Source: Deltaproteobacteria bacterium (GTDB taxonomy: Bacteria > Desulfobacterota > DSM-4660 > Desulfatiglandales > B25-G16). From it: a DNA stretch of 5,938 nt. The first letter of the stretch is position 1; every line of letters starts with the position of its first letter. The DNA is taken from contig CP070660.1 in NCBI GenBank assembly GCA_020355145.1, positions 117,372 to 123,309 on the forward strand, in the 5' to 3' direction. Below, one piece after another: positions 1 to 5,629 of this stretch. The notes under the pieces are model-generated. The model saw only the letters and a program-made list of their open reading frames with translations, ran no database searches and was not told where the DNA came from. Position numbers and translations under genes: made by a program.

Positions 1-1347
1 AATAGATATCTTGCCGCCATCAGGTGAAAATTTGATGGCATTGTCTAATAGGTTTAAGAATACCTGAACCATCTTATCCATGTCAGCTAATAGATCAGGT
101 AAAGGCGAGGGGATATCGACAGCTATTTGATGTCTGCCACTCTTATCTTTAAGGCTTGTTAATACTATCTGAATAACGTCAGATAGGGCCACGGGGCTCA
201 ATTCTGTCTCAAATTTCCCTGATTCAATCCGAGAAATATCCAGAAGGTCGCTTACCAGGGCTGTCAGTCTATCGGTTTCATCATTAACCACGGTAAGGAA
301 TTCTCTCTGGGTCTGGTAGTCGCTGGGGTCCACCTGATCAAGCAGGGCTTCAACATATGACTTGATAACACTTATCGGCGAGCGCAGCTCGTGGGATACA
401 TTTGAGACAAATTCGCTTTTCAGCTCATCCAGTTGTCTCAGCCGTTCAAGCTCCTTTAAGGCCAACATATTCCTAAATATGATAATTATACCAATGCGAT
501 TAAATTTATCGTCTAGTAATACAGAGGAAGTTATTCCCAAAGGGATTCCTAGGTCCTTGGCCGGAAAATAATCAAATAGGATCTCAAATGCAAAGCCATC
601 CTTTAAAGCCTCCTTCTTTACCTTGTCAATCATCTTGACTAAATCTTTAGTCAGGGCATCTTTATAGTTGAGTCCAATAATGTCTGCAGATGGAAGTCTT
701 AACATGGCTGTAGCATTCTTGTTTATCTGGGTAATCCTATCTGCCATATCTATGGTGATAATCCCGCTATTTATGCTCTCTAAGATATTTTTGGTGTACT
801 CCCTTGAATGACTCAATTTTGAATACAAATCCTGATTTTCCAATGCTATACCGGTCTGGCTGGCTACAAACGAGAGGTGTTTAATGTTTGCTTGGGTAAA
901 GACATTTTTCTCCGGGTCAGAGGACATCAACAAAAAGCCTAAATCCCTTTTAGCACCTTGCAGTGGAAGTACACTAAAGAAGTCATTTTTTTTTGGATTA
1001 GGGCGCTCGAAGAAGGATATATGAGTCCATCTTCCCTCTTTCAAAACCCAGTTTATTATTTCATCATCCAGCTCATAGTCTTTCAGGTCTTTTTCTGAAA
1101 TATCCCGAAATGTTGACACCTGGTAGGCGTTAGAATCCTCATCGTAAAGATATAAGATGCATGATTTATAGCCAATAAGTTCGTCAACTATATCAAGGAA
1201 GATATTAATGATCTGGTCGAAATTATAGTTGGAAATTATCTGCTTACTTATGTCTTGCAGCATGGTTAATTGATCGACCTCTTCTCTTAGATCGGAGACA
1301 GTTTTTCGCAGGAAAATGGTGTCTTCTTTAATGGGGGCAATTTTCAT
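1..1347 (-). CDS. Soluble GAF-PAS sensor histidine kinase, 3' end beyond the window
   Basis: Likely a cytoplasmic two-component kinase that autophosphorylates on His and passes the phosphate to a response regulator not seen here. 449 residues are visible and the frame runs off the left edge. Seen: an N-terminal helical/coiled-coil stretch (about 10-35), a GAF-type domain (about 36-172), a short helical linker, a PAS-type domain (about 183-292), and a HisKA dimerisation domain with H-box SHELRSP (His319) in the setting FVSNVSHELRSPI. The ATPase domain begins near 395 and its N-box is present (NLLDNAIKF, Asn432, Asn436, Lys439); the G boxes lie outside the window. No membrane segment or signal peptide is visible, so the signal is probably intracellular. 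It is the last visible gene of the HDOD operon, 15 nt after the HDOD stop. ATG 1347 is chosen because GGTGAT lies 4 nt upstream. GTG 1356 and TTG 1359 are in-frame alternatives served by GGTGGA at 1372-1367. The sensed ligand cannot be told. Confidence 0.93.
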   Translation of the reverse strand, partial: MKIAPIKEDTIFLRKTVSDLREEVDQLTMLQDISKQIISNYNFDQIINIFLDIVDELIGYKSCILYLYDEDSNAYQVSTFRDISEKDLKDYELDDEIINWVLKEGRWTHISFFERPNPKKNDFFSVLPLQGAKRDLGFLLMSSDPEKNVFTQANIKHLSFVASQTGIALENQDLYSKLSHSREYTKNILESINSGIITIDMADRITQINKNATAMLRLPSADIIGLNYKDALTKDLVKMIDKVKKEALKDGFAFEILFDYFPAKDLGIPLGITSSVLLDDKFNRIGIIIIFRNMLALKELERLRQLDELKSEFVSNVSHELRSPISVIKSYVEALLDQVDPSDYQTQREFLTVVNDETDRLTALVSDLLDISRIESGKFETELSPVALSDVIQIVLTSLKDKSGRHQIAVDIPSPLPDLLADMDKMVQVFLNLLDNAIKFSPDGGKISI

Positions 1348-1362
1348 CTCAATCACCAATGC

Positions 1363-2220
1363 TTATTCCACCAAAGCCAAGAGGGCCTTAGCATTTGCAA
1401 TCTCTTTCTCCATTTCTGAGAATAACCTTTTCATTCTTTGCCTGCTAAGGCCCAATAGTTTCCAAGAGTCTTCATTTATGCAAGGGACCTTACTGTCTCC
1501 TCCATTGCCCATGCCTATCGCTCGACAAAGCGCGTCTGCCAAATGCACTATGGCAGCCATTCTCATCGATTCATTAGCCAGAGGGGGATTATGATGGAAT
1601 CGAATGACTTTTATAAGTGCTGGAGGTAGGTTCCATTTATCCGCCACAATACCCCCCACTGCAGCATGGTCAAAGCCCAGAAGTTCCTGTTCCGCTTCTC
1701 TTATAAGGATTTCCTTTTCCTCTACCATGCAGAATACCCGAGTAAAGTCCTCACTAAAGTACGTGTCCAGAATCAACTTTCCGAGATCATGAAGCAAACC
1801 CGATATGAAGACCTCCTCGAGGTTATTTATCCCTAACCTCTTTGCGATGAGTTTTGAGGTAACGCCACAGGCAAGGGAGTGGTTCCAAAATCCTTCTCGA
1901 TCGAAATGTCCATCCCCTCCGCTTGATGGAAACATATCGACTATGGATGCAGTAAGGACTAAATTCCTGATGTTGGCAAAACCAAGTATAACTATGGCAT
2001 GGGTGATGGTAGTTATTTCCTTTGGAAATCCATAAAAGGTAGAGTTGGCAATCCTCAAGATCTTTGACACAAGAGCCTGGTCTTGAGAGATAGCCATTCC
2101 TACTTCTAAGGCAGAGGATTTAGGGTTCTGGGTGATTAGGATGATGTTATTGGCTACAACTGAAAGCGTAGGAAGATCAATGATTTTTGCAAGCTTATTT
2201 TCTAAATTAATATGTGCCAT
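1363..2220 (-). CDS. HDOD-domain signalling protein with complete HD metal-ligand set
   Basis: A 285-residue HDOD protein, a relative of HD/HD-GYP phosphohydrolases usually regarded as non-catalytic signalling or scaffold proteins. Seen: the N-terminal HDOD part with LPTLS, then DQALVSKILRIANS..FYG (from residue 47) and HAIVILGFANIRN. The HD core follows: FWNHS (His114), GLLHDLGK (His144, Asp145), FDHAAVG (His185), RFHH (His209/210) and HLADAL (Asp229). These match the usual H...HD...H...H...D metal-ligand positions, so catalysis or metal binding is possible, but no GYP motif is present. The frame is open three codons further up to GTG 2229. I prefer ATG 2220 because AGGTGG (2231-2226) sits 5 nt before it, and because it gives the same length and ligand numbering as the other HDOD protein. 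It overlaps the 109-residue gene by 14 nt, which suggests translational coupling. The family assignment is sure; substrate and output are unknown. Confidence 0.93.
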   Translation of the reverse strand: MAHINLENKLAKIIDLPTLSVVANNIILITQNPKSSALEVGMAISQDQALVSKILRIANSTFYGFPKEITTITHAIVILGFANIRNLVLTASIVDMFPSSGGDGHFDREGFWNHSLACGVTSKLIAKRLGINNLEEVFISGLLHDLGKLILDTYFSEDFTRVFCMVEEKEILIREAEQELLGFDHAAVGGIVADKWNLPPALIKVIRFHHNPPLANESMRMAAIVHLADALCRAIGMGNGGDSKVPCINEDSWKLLGLSRQRMKRLFSEMEKEIANAKALLALVE

Positions 2221-2536
2221 TACTGCCACCTTTTTCTTCTATATACTCTTTGATAGCGGCCATAAGCTCTTCCATAATTGCATTACCCATCACATCCGAA
2301 AATCTGTGTTCTAATTCCTCTAGTTGGGTTGATACTTCTGGGGAAGTATTATCTGTATTATTATTTTCCTCAGCATTCTTCACGCATACTCCTGAAATTC
2401 GCAATGATTTTAGCTTCCCAATCAAGGCCTTTGTTAAGATAGTGCCTTTTTTAAGGAGGACATTTCCTTGCTTATTGAGGACGTCCTCAACACTAATCAT
2501 GCCTTCCCTTGCATTATCTATGTCCACCATCCCCAT
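2207..2536 (-). CDS. Small protein resembling the module N-terminal to HD-GYP domains
   Basis: A 109-residue soluble protein. The first half (about 5-53) has the pattern AREGMISVEDVLNKQG then LLKKGTILT and KLKSLRISGVCVK. I recognise this as the small beta-rich segment often placed in front of HD-GYP domains (pattern GM-L-DV---G--LL-KGT-LT----LK--GI--V-V). That is recall of a pattern, not a search result. A polar linker rich in Asn/Thr/Ser/Glu (54-70) leads to an amphipathic helical tail (about 71-102, LEELEHRF...MEELMAAIKEYIEEK), possibly for protein contact. No catalytic motif or membrane segment is seen. ATG 2536 is preceded by GGAGGG (2548-2543) with 6-nt spacing; a second in-frame ATG lies at 2530. 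It sits between two HDOD genes and overlaps the second by 14 nt, so a tightly coupled partner or adaptor role is inferred. It could also be a detached regulatory domain of an ancestral HD-GYP protein. Confidence 0.82.
   Translation of the reverse strand: MGMVDIDNAREGMISVEDVLNKQGNVLLKKGTILTKALIGKLKSLRISGVCVKNAEENNNTDNTSPEVSTQLEELEHRFSDVMGNAIMEELMAAIKEYIEEKGGSNGTY
2226..2231 (-). promoter_or_regulatory. Ribosome binding site deciding the second HDOD start
   Basis: AGGTGG on the minus strand lies 5 nt upstream of ATG 2220. It overlaps the upstream in-frame GTG at 2229, so the GTG cannot use it. The site lies inside the last codons of the 109-residue gene, which fits re-initiation by ribosomes finishing that gene. 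Confidence 0.6.
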
Positions 2537-2550
2537 GTCATTCCCTCCAT

Positions 2551-2565
2551 CCTAACAATATTAGG
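2551..2565 (-). other. Small hairpin beside the ribosome site of the 109-residue gene
   Basis: CCTAA, loop TATTG, TTAGG (minus strand) forms a 5-bp stem ending 2 nt before the GGAGGG ribosome site at 2548-2543, in the 65-nt gap between the first HDOD gene and the small gene. It could modulate translation or protect an mRNA end. With only 5 bp it may be chance. No T-tract follows, so it is not a terminator. The rest of the gap holds only another weak AGAAG/CTTCT stem. Confidence 0.3.
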
Positions 2566-2601
2566 CGCTTTGCAGCAGTAGAAGCACAATCCTTCTTACT
2601 C

Positions 2602-3459
2602 TCACTCTTGTTTAAGGAAAAATTCGCATGCCGATTCGATTTCGGTTGCTATATCCGGAAACCACTCTGGAATGGTTTCCAACTGGCGAAACATAATCCT
2701 TTTTGCCTCAGGATCGATTGTGGAAGAATCAGGGATGGTGTCTGAACCAACTTCGTACTTATTCGCAATGCTATTTGCCGTATGCACAATCACCAATTGG
2801 CTAAGATTGGATACAGTATTTCTGATTTTATGGTGATAGGTGATGGAGTCAATCAGGCTAACTGGAAATCGCCATTTCTTTGCTAAATGGGCTCCGATTT
2901 GGGCATGGTTGACCGGTAACAGCTTTTTCTCTGCCTCATAAAAGGACGATCCATCCTCTTTAACTGATTTCCACACTAAACCAAAAAACGCGGTGAAATG
3001 CTGAGAGAGAACTACTTTCCCGATATCATGCAAAAGGCCGGCAACGAAACAGTCATCTGGAGAGTCAAGTCTGGTTTGCTCGGACAGATACCTGCTTAAC
3101 ACAGCCACGGCAACCGAATGCCTCCAGAACTCCGCGATTTCAAATCCTTCAAAGTGCTTTTTCCCTGAAAATGTCTTTATAATCGACACCGAGACGACGG
3201 CATTCCTGACGTTATTAAAACCCAATATGATAATGGCATGAGGGATGTTTCTTATCTTGGATCTGAACCCATAAAAGGCTGAGTTGACCAACCTGAGAAT
3301 CTTACTGACCATGGCCTGGTCTGTTTCTATGATTTTGCCCAATTCCTTGATGGAGGTCTCCTGATCCTGAAGCATTTGGTTTACCTTTATCACAATATTC
3401 GGCAGCGATGGGAGGTCAGGTATATTGTCAAGGCCTTTTAAAAATGTTTGTGCATCCAT
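2602..3459 (-). CDS. HDOD-domain signalling protein, first gene of the operon, last HD Asp replaced by Asn
   Basis: A 285-residue HDOD protein, paralogous to the one at 1363-2220. Seen: LPSLPNIVIKV, DQAMVSKILRLVNSAFYGF (from residue 47), HAIIILGFNNVRN, FWRHS (His114), GLLHDIGK (His144, Asp145), NHAQIGAHLAKKW (His185), TYHH (His209/210) and HTANS. In HTANS the residue matching the last metal-ligand Asp is Asn229. All these positions coincide with the second HDOD protein, so the two align without gaps across this stretch. The C-terminal 55 residues are less alike. The Asn suggests weaker metal binding and a scaffold role, as usual for HDOD proteins (inference). ATG 3459 is preceded by GAGGG with 9-nt spacing. 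It is the first gene after the sigma-54 promoter at 3508-3524, with an inferred 39-nt leader, and is separated by 65 nt from the next gene. No DNA-binding or receiver domain is attached. Confidence 0.94.
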   Translation of the reverse strand: MDAQTFLKGLDNIPDLPSLPNIVIKVNQMLQDQETSIKELGKIIETDQAMVSKILRLVNSAFYGFRSKIRNIPHAIIILGFNNVRNAVVSVSIIKTFSGKKHFEGFEIAEFWRHSVAVAVLSRYLSEQTRLDSPDDCFVAGLLHDIGKVVLSQHFTAFFGLVWKSVKEDGSSFYEAEKKLLPVNHAQIGAHLAKKWRFPVSLIDSITYHHKIRNTVSNLSQLVIVHTANSIANKYEVGSDTIPDSSTIDPEAKRIMFRQLETIPEWFPDIATEIESACEFFLKQE

Positions 3460-3507
3460 GGTTAACTACCCTCATCGGTCATCTTTAACCTCACTTATGG
3501 TATTTTA

Positions 3508-3524
3508 TTGCAATATAAGTGCCA
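3508..3524 (-). promoter_or_regulatory. Sigma-54 (RpoN) -24/-12 promoter for the HDOD operon
   Basis: The minus strand reads TGGCACTTATATTGCAA. It carries the GG (-24) and GC (-12) dinucleotides with exactly 10 bases between them and matches the known consensus TGGCAC-N5-TTGCA in every defined position. It is in the right direction and place: counting from the -12 C at 3510 gives a start point near 3498 and a 39-nt leader before the ATG at 3459. Sigma-54 promoters need an enhancer-binding ATPase bound upstream; a candidate site is the palindrome at 3604-3617. No sigma-54 activator gene is in the window. Confidence 0.8.
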
Positions 3525-3540
3525 TGTAACTTTGGGATTT

Positions 3541-3595
3541 GGGGTTAAAGGCAGGATATTATGCAGTAGGGCTGGATGAGCCTTAAAAGAACCCC
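3541..3595. repeat. Long-range inverted repeat GGGGTT/AACCCC with inner AAGGC/GCCTT
   Basis: GGGGTT at 3541-3546 pairs with AACCCC at 3590-3595. Inside these, AAGGC at 3548-3552 pairs with GCCTT at 3580-3584, giving 11 bp in two helices separated by a 1-nt and a 5-nt bulge, with a 27-nt apical loop. It lies between the palindrome and the sigma-54 promoter, upstream of the predicted start point, so it would act as DNA there, or as RNA only if the cNMP transcript reads through. Confidence 0.4.
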
Positions 3596-3603
3596 GCTTA
3601 CTT

Positions 3604-3617
3604 AAAGAGATCTCTTT
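3604..3617. promoter_or_regulatory. Perfect 14-bp palindrome, candidate enhancer-binding-protein site
   Basis: AAAGAGATCTCTTT is perfectly self-complementary over 14 bp. It lies about 106-119 bp upstream of the start point predicted for the sigma-54 promoter, within the usual range of upstream activator sites for dimeric enhancer-binding proteins. A single perfect site is seen. The assignment rests on symmetry and position, and the binding protein is unknown. Confidence 0.5.
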
Positions 3618-3637
3618 CTGCCAATAATTTGACATGA

Positions 3638-3687
3638 GGTAGCCTGAAATTTGACGCATTTTTTTATGATTTGCGATAGCCTGAGAT
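3638..3687. repeat. Pair of 13-bp direct repeats, GRTAGCCTGARAT
   Basis: Two copies at 3638-3650 and 3675-3687 (plus-strand reading) differ at two positions and are spaced 37 bp apart. They lie about 140-190 bp upstream of the predicted sigma-54 start point. The first copy is also flanked by two ATTTGAC heptamers at 3627-3633 and 3649-3655. Possible regulator sites or tandem-duplication remnants; neither is proven. Confidence 0.35.
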
Positions 3688-3747
3688 ATCAAGAGTATGG
3701 TCCGCAAAATACATGCCATCTGTCGGCGAGGATCACGCCTAGGTTGG

Positions 3748-3812
3748 CCCGAGTAAAATGGCTTCAGCCCTGGACGATCACAGTAAGTTCTTCCAGCAGC
3801 AACTCACTCGGG
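3748..3812. repeat. 7-bp inverted repeat CCCGAGT/ACTCGGG enclosing nested stems
   Basis: CCCGAGT (3748-3754) and ACTCGGG (3806-3812) are perfect complements enclosing 51 nt. Inside are a CTGG/CCAG pair and a tight GGCT-TC-AGCC hairpin. In the minus-strand (cNMP) transcript it would form a structured 3' region starting about 70 nt after that gene's stop. Length and loops do not fit a tRNA. Confidence 0.35.
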
Positions 3813-3884
3813 TCATGGAGATGCGGAGTGCATGCGGGGCAGGTGTGGTCTTTGGATCATTGGCCCTGCTTTTCATGTTTAAGC

Positions 3885-4382
3885 TCAGGCAAGCGGCAAC
3901 ATATAGTCGGCAAGGCGGCTTGATGTCTTACGCAGATTCAGACTTAGTAAACGTGAAATCCTCTTGAGAATTTTTACGCCTATTTTGGGATCTTCCTCCA
4001 ATATCAATTCGAGACCTTCCTGTGTCAATATGACCAATTTAGCTTCTGTTCGAGCCTTTACTGTTGCTGACCGTGGAAAATCATCAATAACTGACATCTC
4101 TCCAATTGAACGTCCCTTTGACAATGCAGTTATTACGACACTTTCTCCAGTCACAGATTCTTTCATAACATCTAATGTACCATCTACAATAAAACACACA
4201 TAGTTTCCTTTATCCCCTTCCTTAAAGAGAATCTCGCCTTTGTCGATCTCAATGAAATTCATCCTTTTTACAATAAATCTTAGTTCACTTGTCTTGAGCT
4301 TATCAAACAAAGGAAGGTCAATAAGAAAATCGATAATTGCGTCTCTCATCTTACCTTCTTGAATAACTTTAGTTTCTTTCAT
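3885..4382 (-). CDS. Stand-alone cyclic-nucleotide-binding domain protein
   Basis: A 165-residue protein consisting of one CRP/PKA-type cNMP-binding domain (about 20-135) plus a C-terminal helix. Seen: LPLFDKLKTSELRFIVKR at the start of the domain, then KGEILFKEGDKGNYVCFIVDG, and the phosphate-binding cassette SIGEMSVIDDFPRSATV. The cassette keeps Gly94-Glu95 and Arg104-Ser105-Ala106, the residues that normally contact the ribose and phosphate, so cAMP or cGMP binding is plausible. The tail (ILKRISRLLSLNLRKTS) is helical and is not a helix-turn-helix, so this is not a CRP/FNR-type transcription factor. The longest frame starts at GTG 4388, but that codon lies inside the AGGAGG ribosome site, so ATG 4382 (5-nt spacing) is chosen. 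It follows the transporter by 9 nt, with the transporter's TAG overlapping the ribosome site, so they form one transcription unit. It may relay a nucleotide signal to a partner; which one is unknown. Confidence 0.9.
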   Translation of the reverse strand: MKETKVIQEGKMRDAIIDFLIDLPLFDKLKTSELRFIVKRMNFIEIDKGEILFKEGDKGNYVCFIVDGTLDVMKESVTGESVVITALSKGRSIGEMSVIDDFPRSATVKARTEAKLVILTQEGLELILEEDPKIGVKILKRISRLLSLNLRKTSSRLADYMLPLA

Positions 4383-4387
4383 TTTCA

Positions 4388-4393
4388 CCTCCT
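4388..4393 (-). promoter_or_regulatory. Strong ribosome site of the cNMP gene, overlapping the transporter stop codon
   Basis: AGGAGG on the minus strand lies 5 nt before ATG 4382. The TAG stop of the transporter (4394-4392) shares two bases with it. This rules out GTG 4388 as the start and implies coupled translation of the two genes. Confidence 0.8.
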
Positions 4394-5573
4394 ATAATCT
4401 TTTAAGGTCCCCGCCCGATTTTTTCTCAGGGAGCAGGGAGATGAGGCCAATTGTCAGCAAGGGTATTATTGCCAGGAACACGAGAACTCCTCGGATCGAA
4501 AAGATGTCCGCCAGCTTTCCTGTCAGAGGGGTCATTATTCCTCCCAATCCAAAGGCAAGGCCCATCATAAGGCTCGAGACCATAGACCTTCCCTTGGGGG
4601 CCAATTCCTGTGCCATGGCTACCCCCAGCGGCAGAGTAGCCATAGCAAAAAATCCCGCCAAAGACACGCTAAAATATACCCAGTTTCCAGGAAGATAGAG
4701 TAGCAAATACAGGCTGGGCGTTGCCAGGCTGTGGGCAAGATAAAAAATGGGTTTGTATCCAATTCTATCCGACAGGTGGCCTGCAATGAGACCGCTGATT
4801 GTCCCAGCAACGGTGAACAGAGACACCATTGTCCCGATAGAGAGCAGGGAGTATCCTTCCTTTGCGTACAACACTGGTACGAAGATCAGGAACGACTGGG
4901 CGACAAATGCTCGCAAGATCATAACCGCCAAAATCAGCATAATGGATCTCCATACCCTTCCCAAGACCTCCTTTATCAAACGTATAAAACCGAGGTTTTT
5001 TAGTCCCTCCCCTTGGGGAGGAGGCACGATCCTGAAGAGAAGGACCATCAACGCTAATCCAAAGGTCATCGTAAACGGGGATACCGCCAGGCCGTAAGAG
5101 CCCACAAGATAGGTGATAAAGAGTGGTCCTGTCGCAAAGGCCAGGGTGCCACCCATGGTGAAGATCGACAAGGAAAGGCCGAAATGCTGTCCGGAATATG
5201 AGGAAACCATGCCTGCAGTTGTCGGATGAAACATGGATGAACCGATAGAGCCCAAGGATATAAAGACAAGCAGCACTAAAAAGCAGGGGGCTATTCCCAC
5301 AAGTGGAATAAAGACGATGGCCAGCAGCGGTCCACCCAGGATAAAAAGGCGCGTTCTGTATTGTTCGGCGAGGTAGCCTACCGGGGGCTGGACAAAAAAG
5401 GCCAGGATGCGGCTTATCCCTGCGATCAGCCCGACCTGTGTTAATGTGAGGGAAAAATGTTCGATAAACACGGGAAGCAAGGGAGTAATAAAAGAGGAGT
5501 AGAAATCGCCAATAAAATGAACAAGGGTCAGGCCAAAGATCACCTTTATATCAGCTGTTCTTGGATGTTCCAT
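4392..5573 (-). CDS. Major facilitator superfamily transporter, fosmidomycin-resistance (Fsr)-like
   Basis: A 393-residue inner-membrane protein of the usual MFS length, with hydrophobic segments arranged as two six-helix halves. Seen: TM1 region HFIGDFYSSFITPLLP, the motif-A-like loop after TM2 (PVGYLAEQYRTRLF), and MFHPTTAGMVSSYSGQHFG followed by IFTMGGTLAFATGPL. The last part recalls the FHP...HG...GG...GP pattern of Fsr-type exporters. A polar central loop (PPPQGEGLKN) and a second motif-A loop (GHLSDRIGYKP) follow, and the C-terminus is cytoplasmic and basic. It is probably a proton-driven exporter of a small compound; the substrate cannot be deduced. The frame is open up to GTG 5624, but those 17 extra codons read straight through a terminator hairpin, and helix 1 begins soon after ATG 5573, so 5573 is preferred. 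No good ribosome site precedes it (GGTGG is 16 nt away). It is co-transcribed with the cNMP gene. Confidence 0.9.
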   Translation of the reverse strand: MEHPRTADIKVIFGLTLVHFIGDFYSSFITPLLPVFIEHFSLTLTQVGLIAGISRILAFFVQPPVGYLAEQYRTRLFILGGPLLAIVFIPLVGIAPCFLVLLVFISLGSIGSSMFHPTTAGMVSSYSGQHFGLSLSIFTMGGTLAFATGPLFITYLVGSYGLAVSPFTMTFGLALMVLLFRIVPPPQGEGLKNLGFIRLIKEVLGRVWRSIMLILAVMILRAFVAQSFLIFVPVLYAKEGYSLLSIGTMVSLFTVAGTISGLIAGHLSDRIGYKPIFYLAHSLATPSLYLLLYLPGNWVYFSVSLAGFFAMATLPLGVAMAQELAPKGRSMVSSLMMGLAFGLGGIMTPLTGKLADIFSIRGVLVFLAIIPLLTIGLISLLPEKKSGGDLKRL

Positions 5574-5582
5574 TAGGGTAAC

Positions 5583-5603
5583 AAAAAAACCACCTTCTGG
5601 TGG
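5583..5603 (-). terminator. Intrinsic terminator directly in front of the transporter start
   Basis: The minus strand shows CCACC, loop AGAA, GGTGG, then seven T. This is a compact GC-rich hairpin with a perfect U-tract and no T-tract on the other strand. The U-tract ends 9 nt before ATG 5573. It must therefore either end an upstream transcript with leakage into the transporter, or act as an attenuator in the transporter's own leader. Confidence 0.75.
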
Positions 5604-5629
5604 GTTGCTCAGACCGGGTTTCACATAGT

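Larger units (their letters stand above)
3460..3884. other. 425-bp gene-free control region between the cNMP gene and the HDOD operon
   Basis: No convincing gene is found here. On the minus strand the frames are broken by stops, apart from a 74-codon frame (3495-3719) that has no ribosome site or family features. Contents that can be supported are the sigma-54 promoter (3508-3524), the 14-bp palindrome (3604-3617), a long-range inverted repeat at 3541-3595, direct repeats at 3638-3650 and 3675-3687, and the inverted repeat 3748-3812. A clear intrinsic terminator for the upstream cNMP gene is not visible. The only candidate is a weak GGC/GCC hairpin followed by ATTTT inside 3748-3812. The 3700-3884 part looks more GC-rich than the rest by eye and could be a decayed gene remnant. 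Confidence 0.6.

Noticed and set aside
1316..2555. Several plus-strand frames opposite the HDOD, small-protein and kinase genes
   Set aside because: They are antisense to genes with clear family motifs, show serine-rich shadow composition and lack ribosome sites.
3541..3660. Possible c-di-GMP (GEMM) riboswitch, because a GCGGGG stretch and nearby bases slightly resemble it
   Set aside because: The conserved core segments of the GEMM aptamer cannot be found on either strand, and the predicted start point lies downstream of the region.
3495..3719. 74-codon minus-strand frame in the control region
   Set aside because: It overlaps the sigma-54 promoter, the palindrome and the repeats, has no ribosome site, and its translation shows no domain pattern.
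3748..3812. tRNA, suggested by the 7-bp closing stem
   Set aside because: At 65 nt it is too short. No T-arm GTTC-A pattern in the right place, no D-arm and no proper anticodon arm can be drawn.
3758..3967. 69-codon plus-strand frame starting MASALDDHSKFF
   Set aside because: It runs antisense into the well-supported cNMP gene and has no promoter or ribosome site of its own. A shadow frame is more likely, although a gene remnant in its first part cannot be excluded.
4441..5269. Short frames on both strands within the transporter gene
   Set aside because: They overlap a continuous 12-TM transporter frame and have no independent support.
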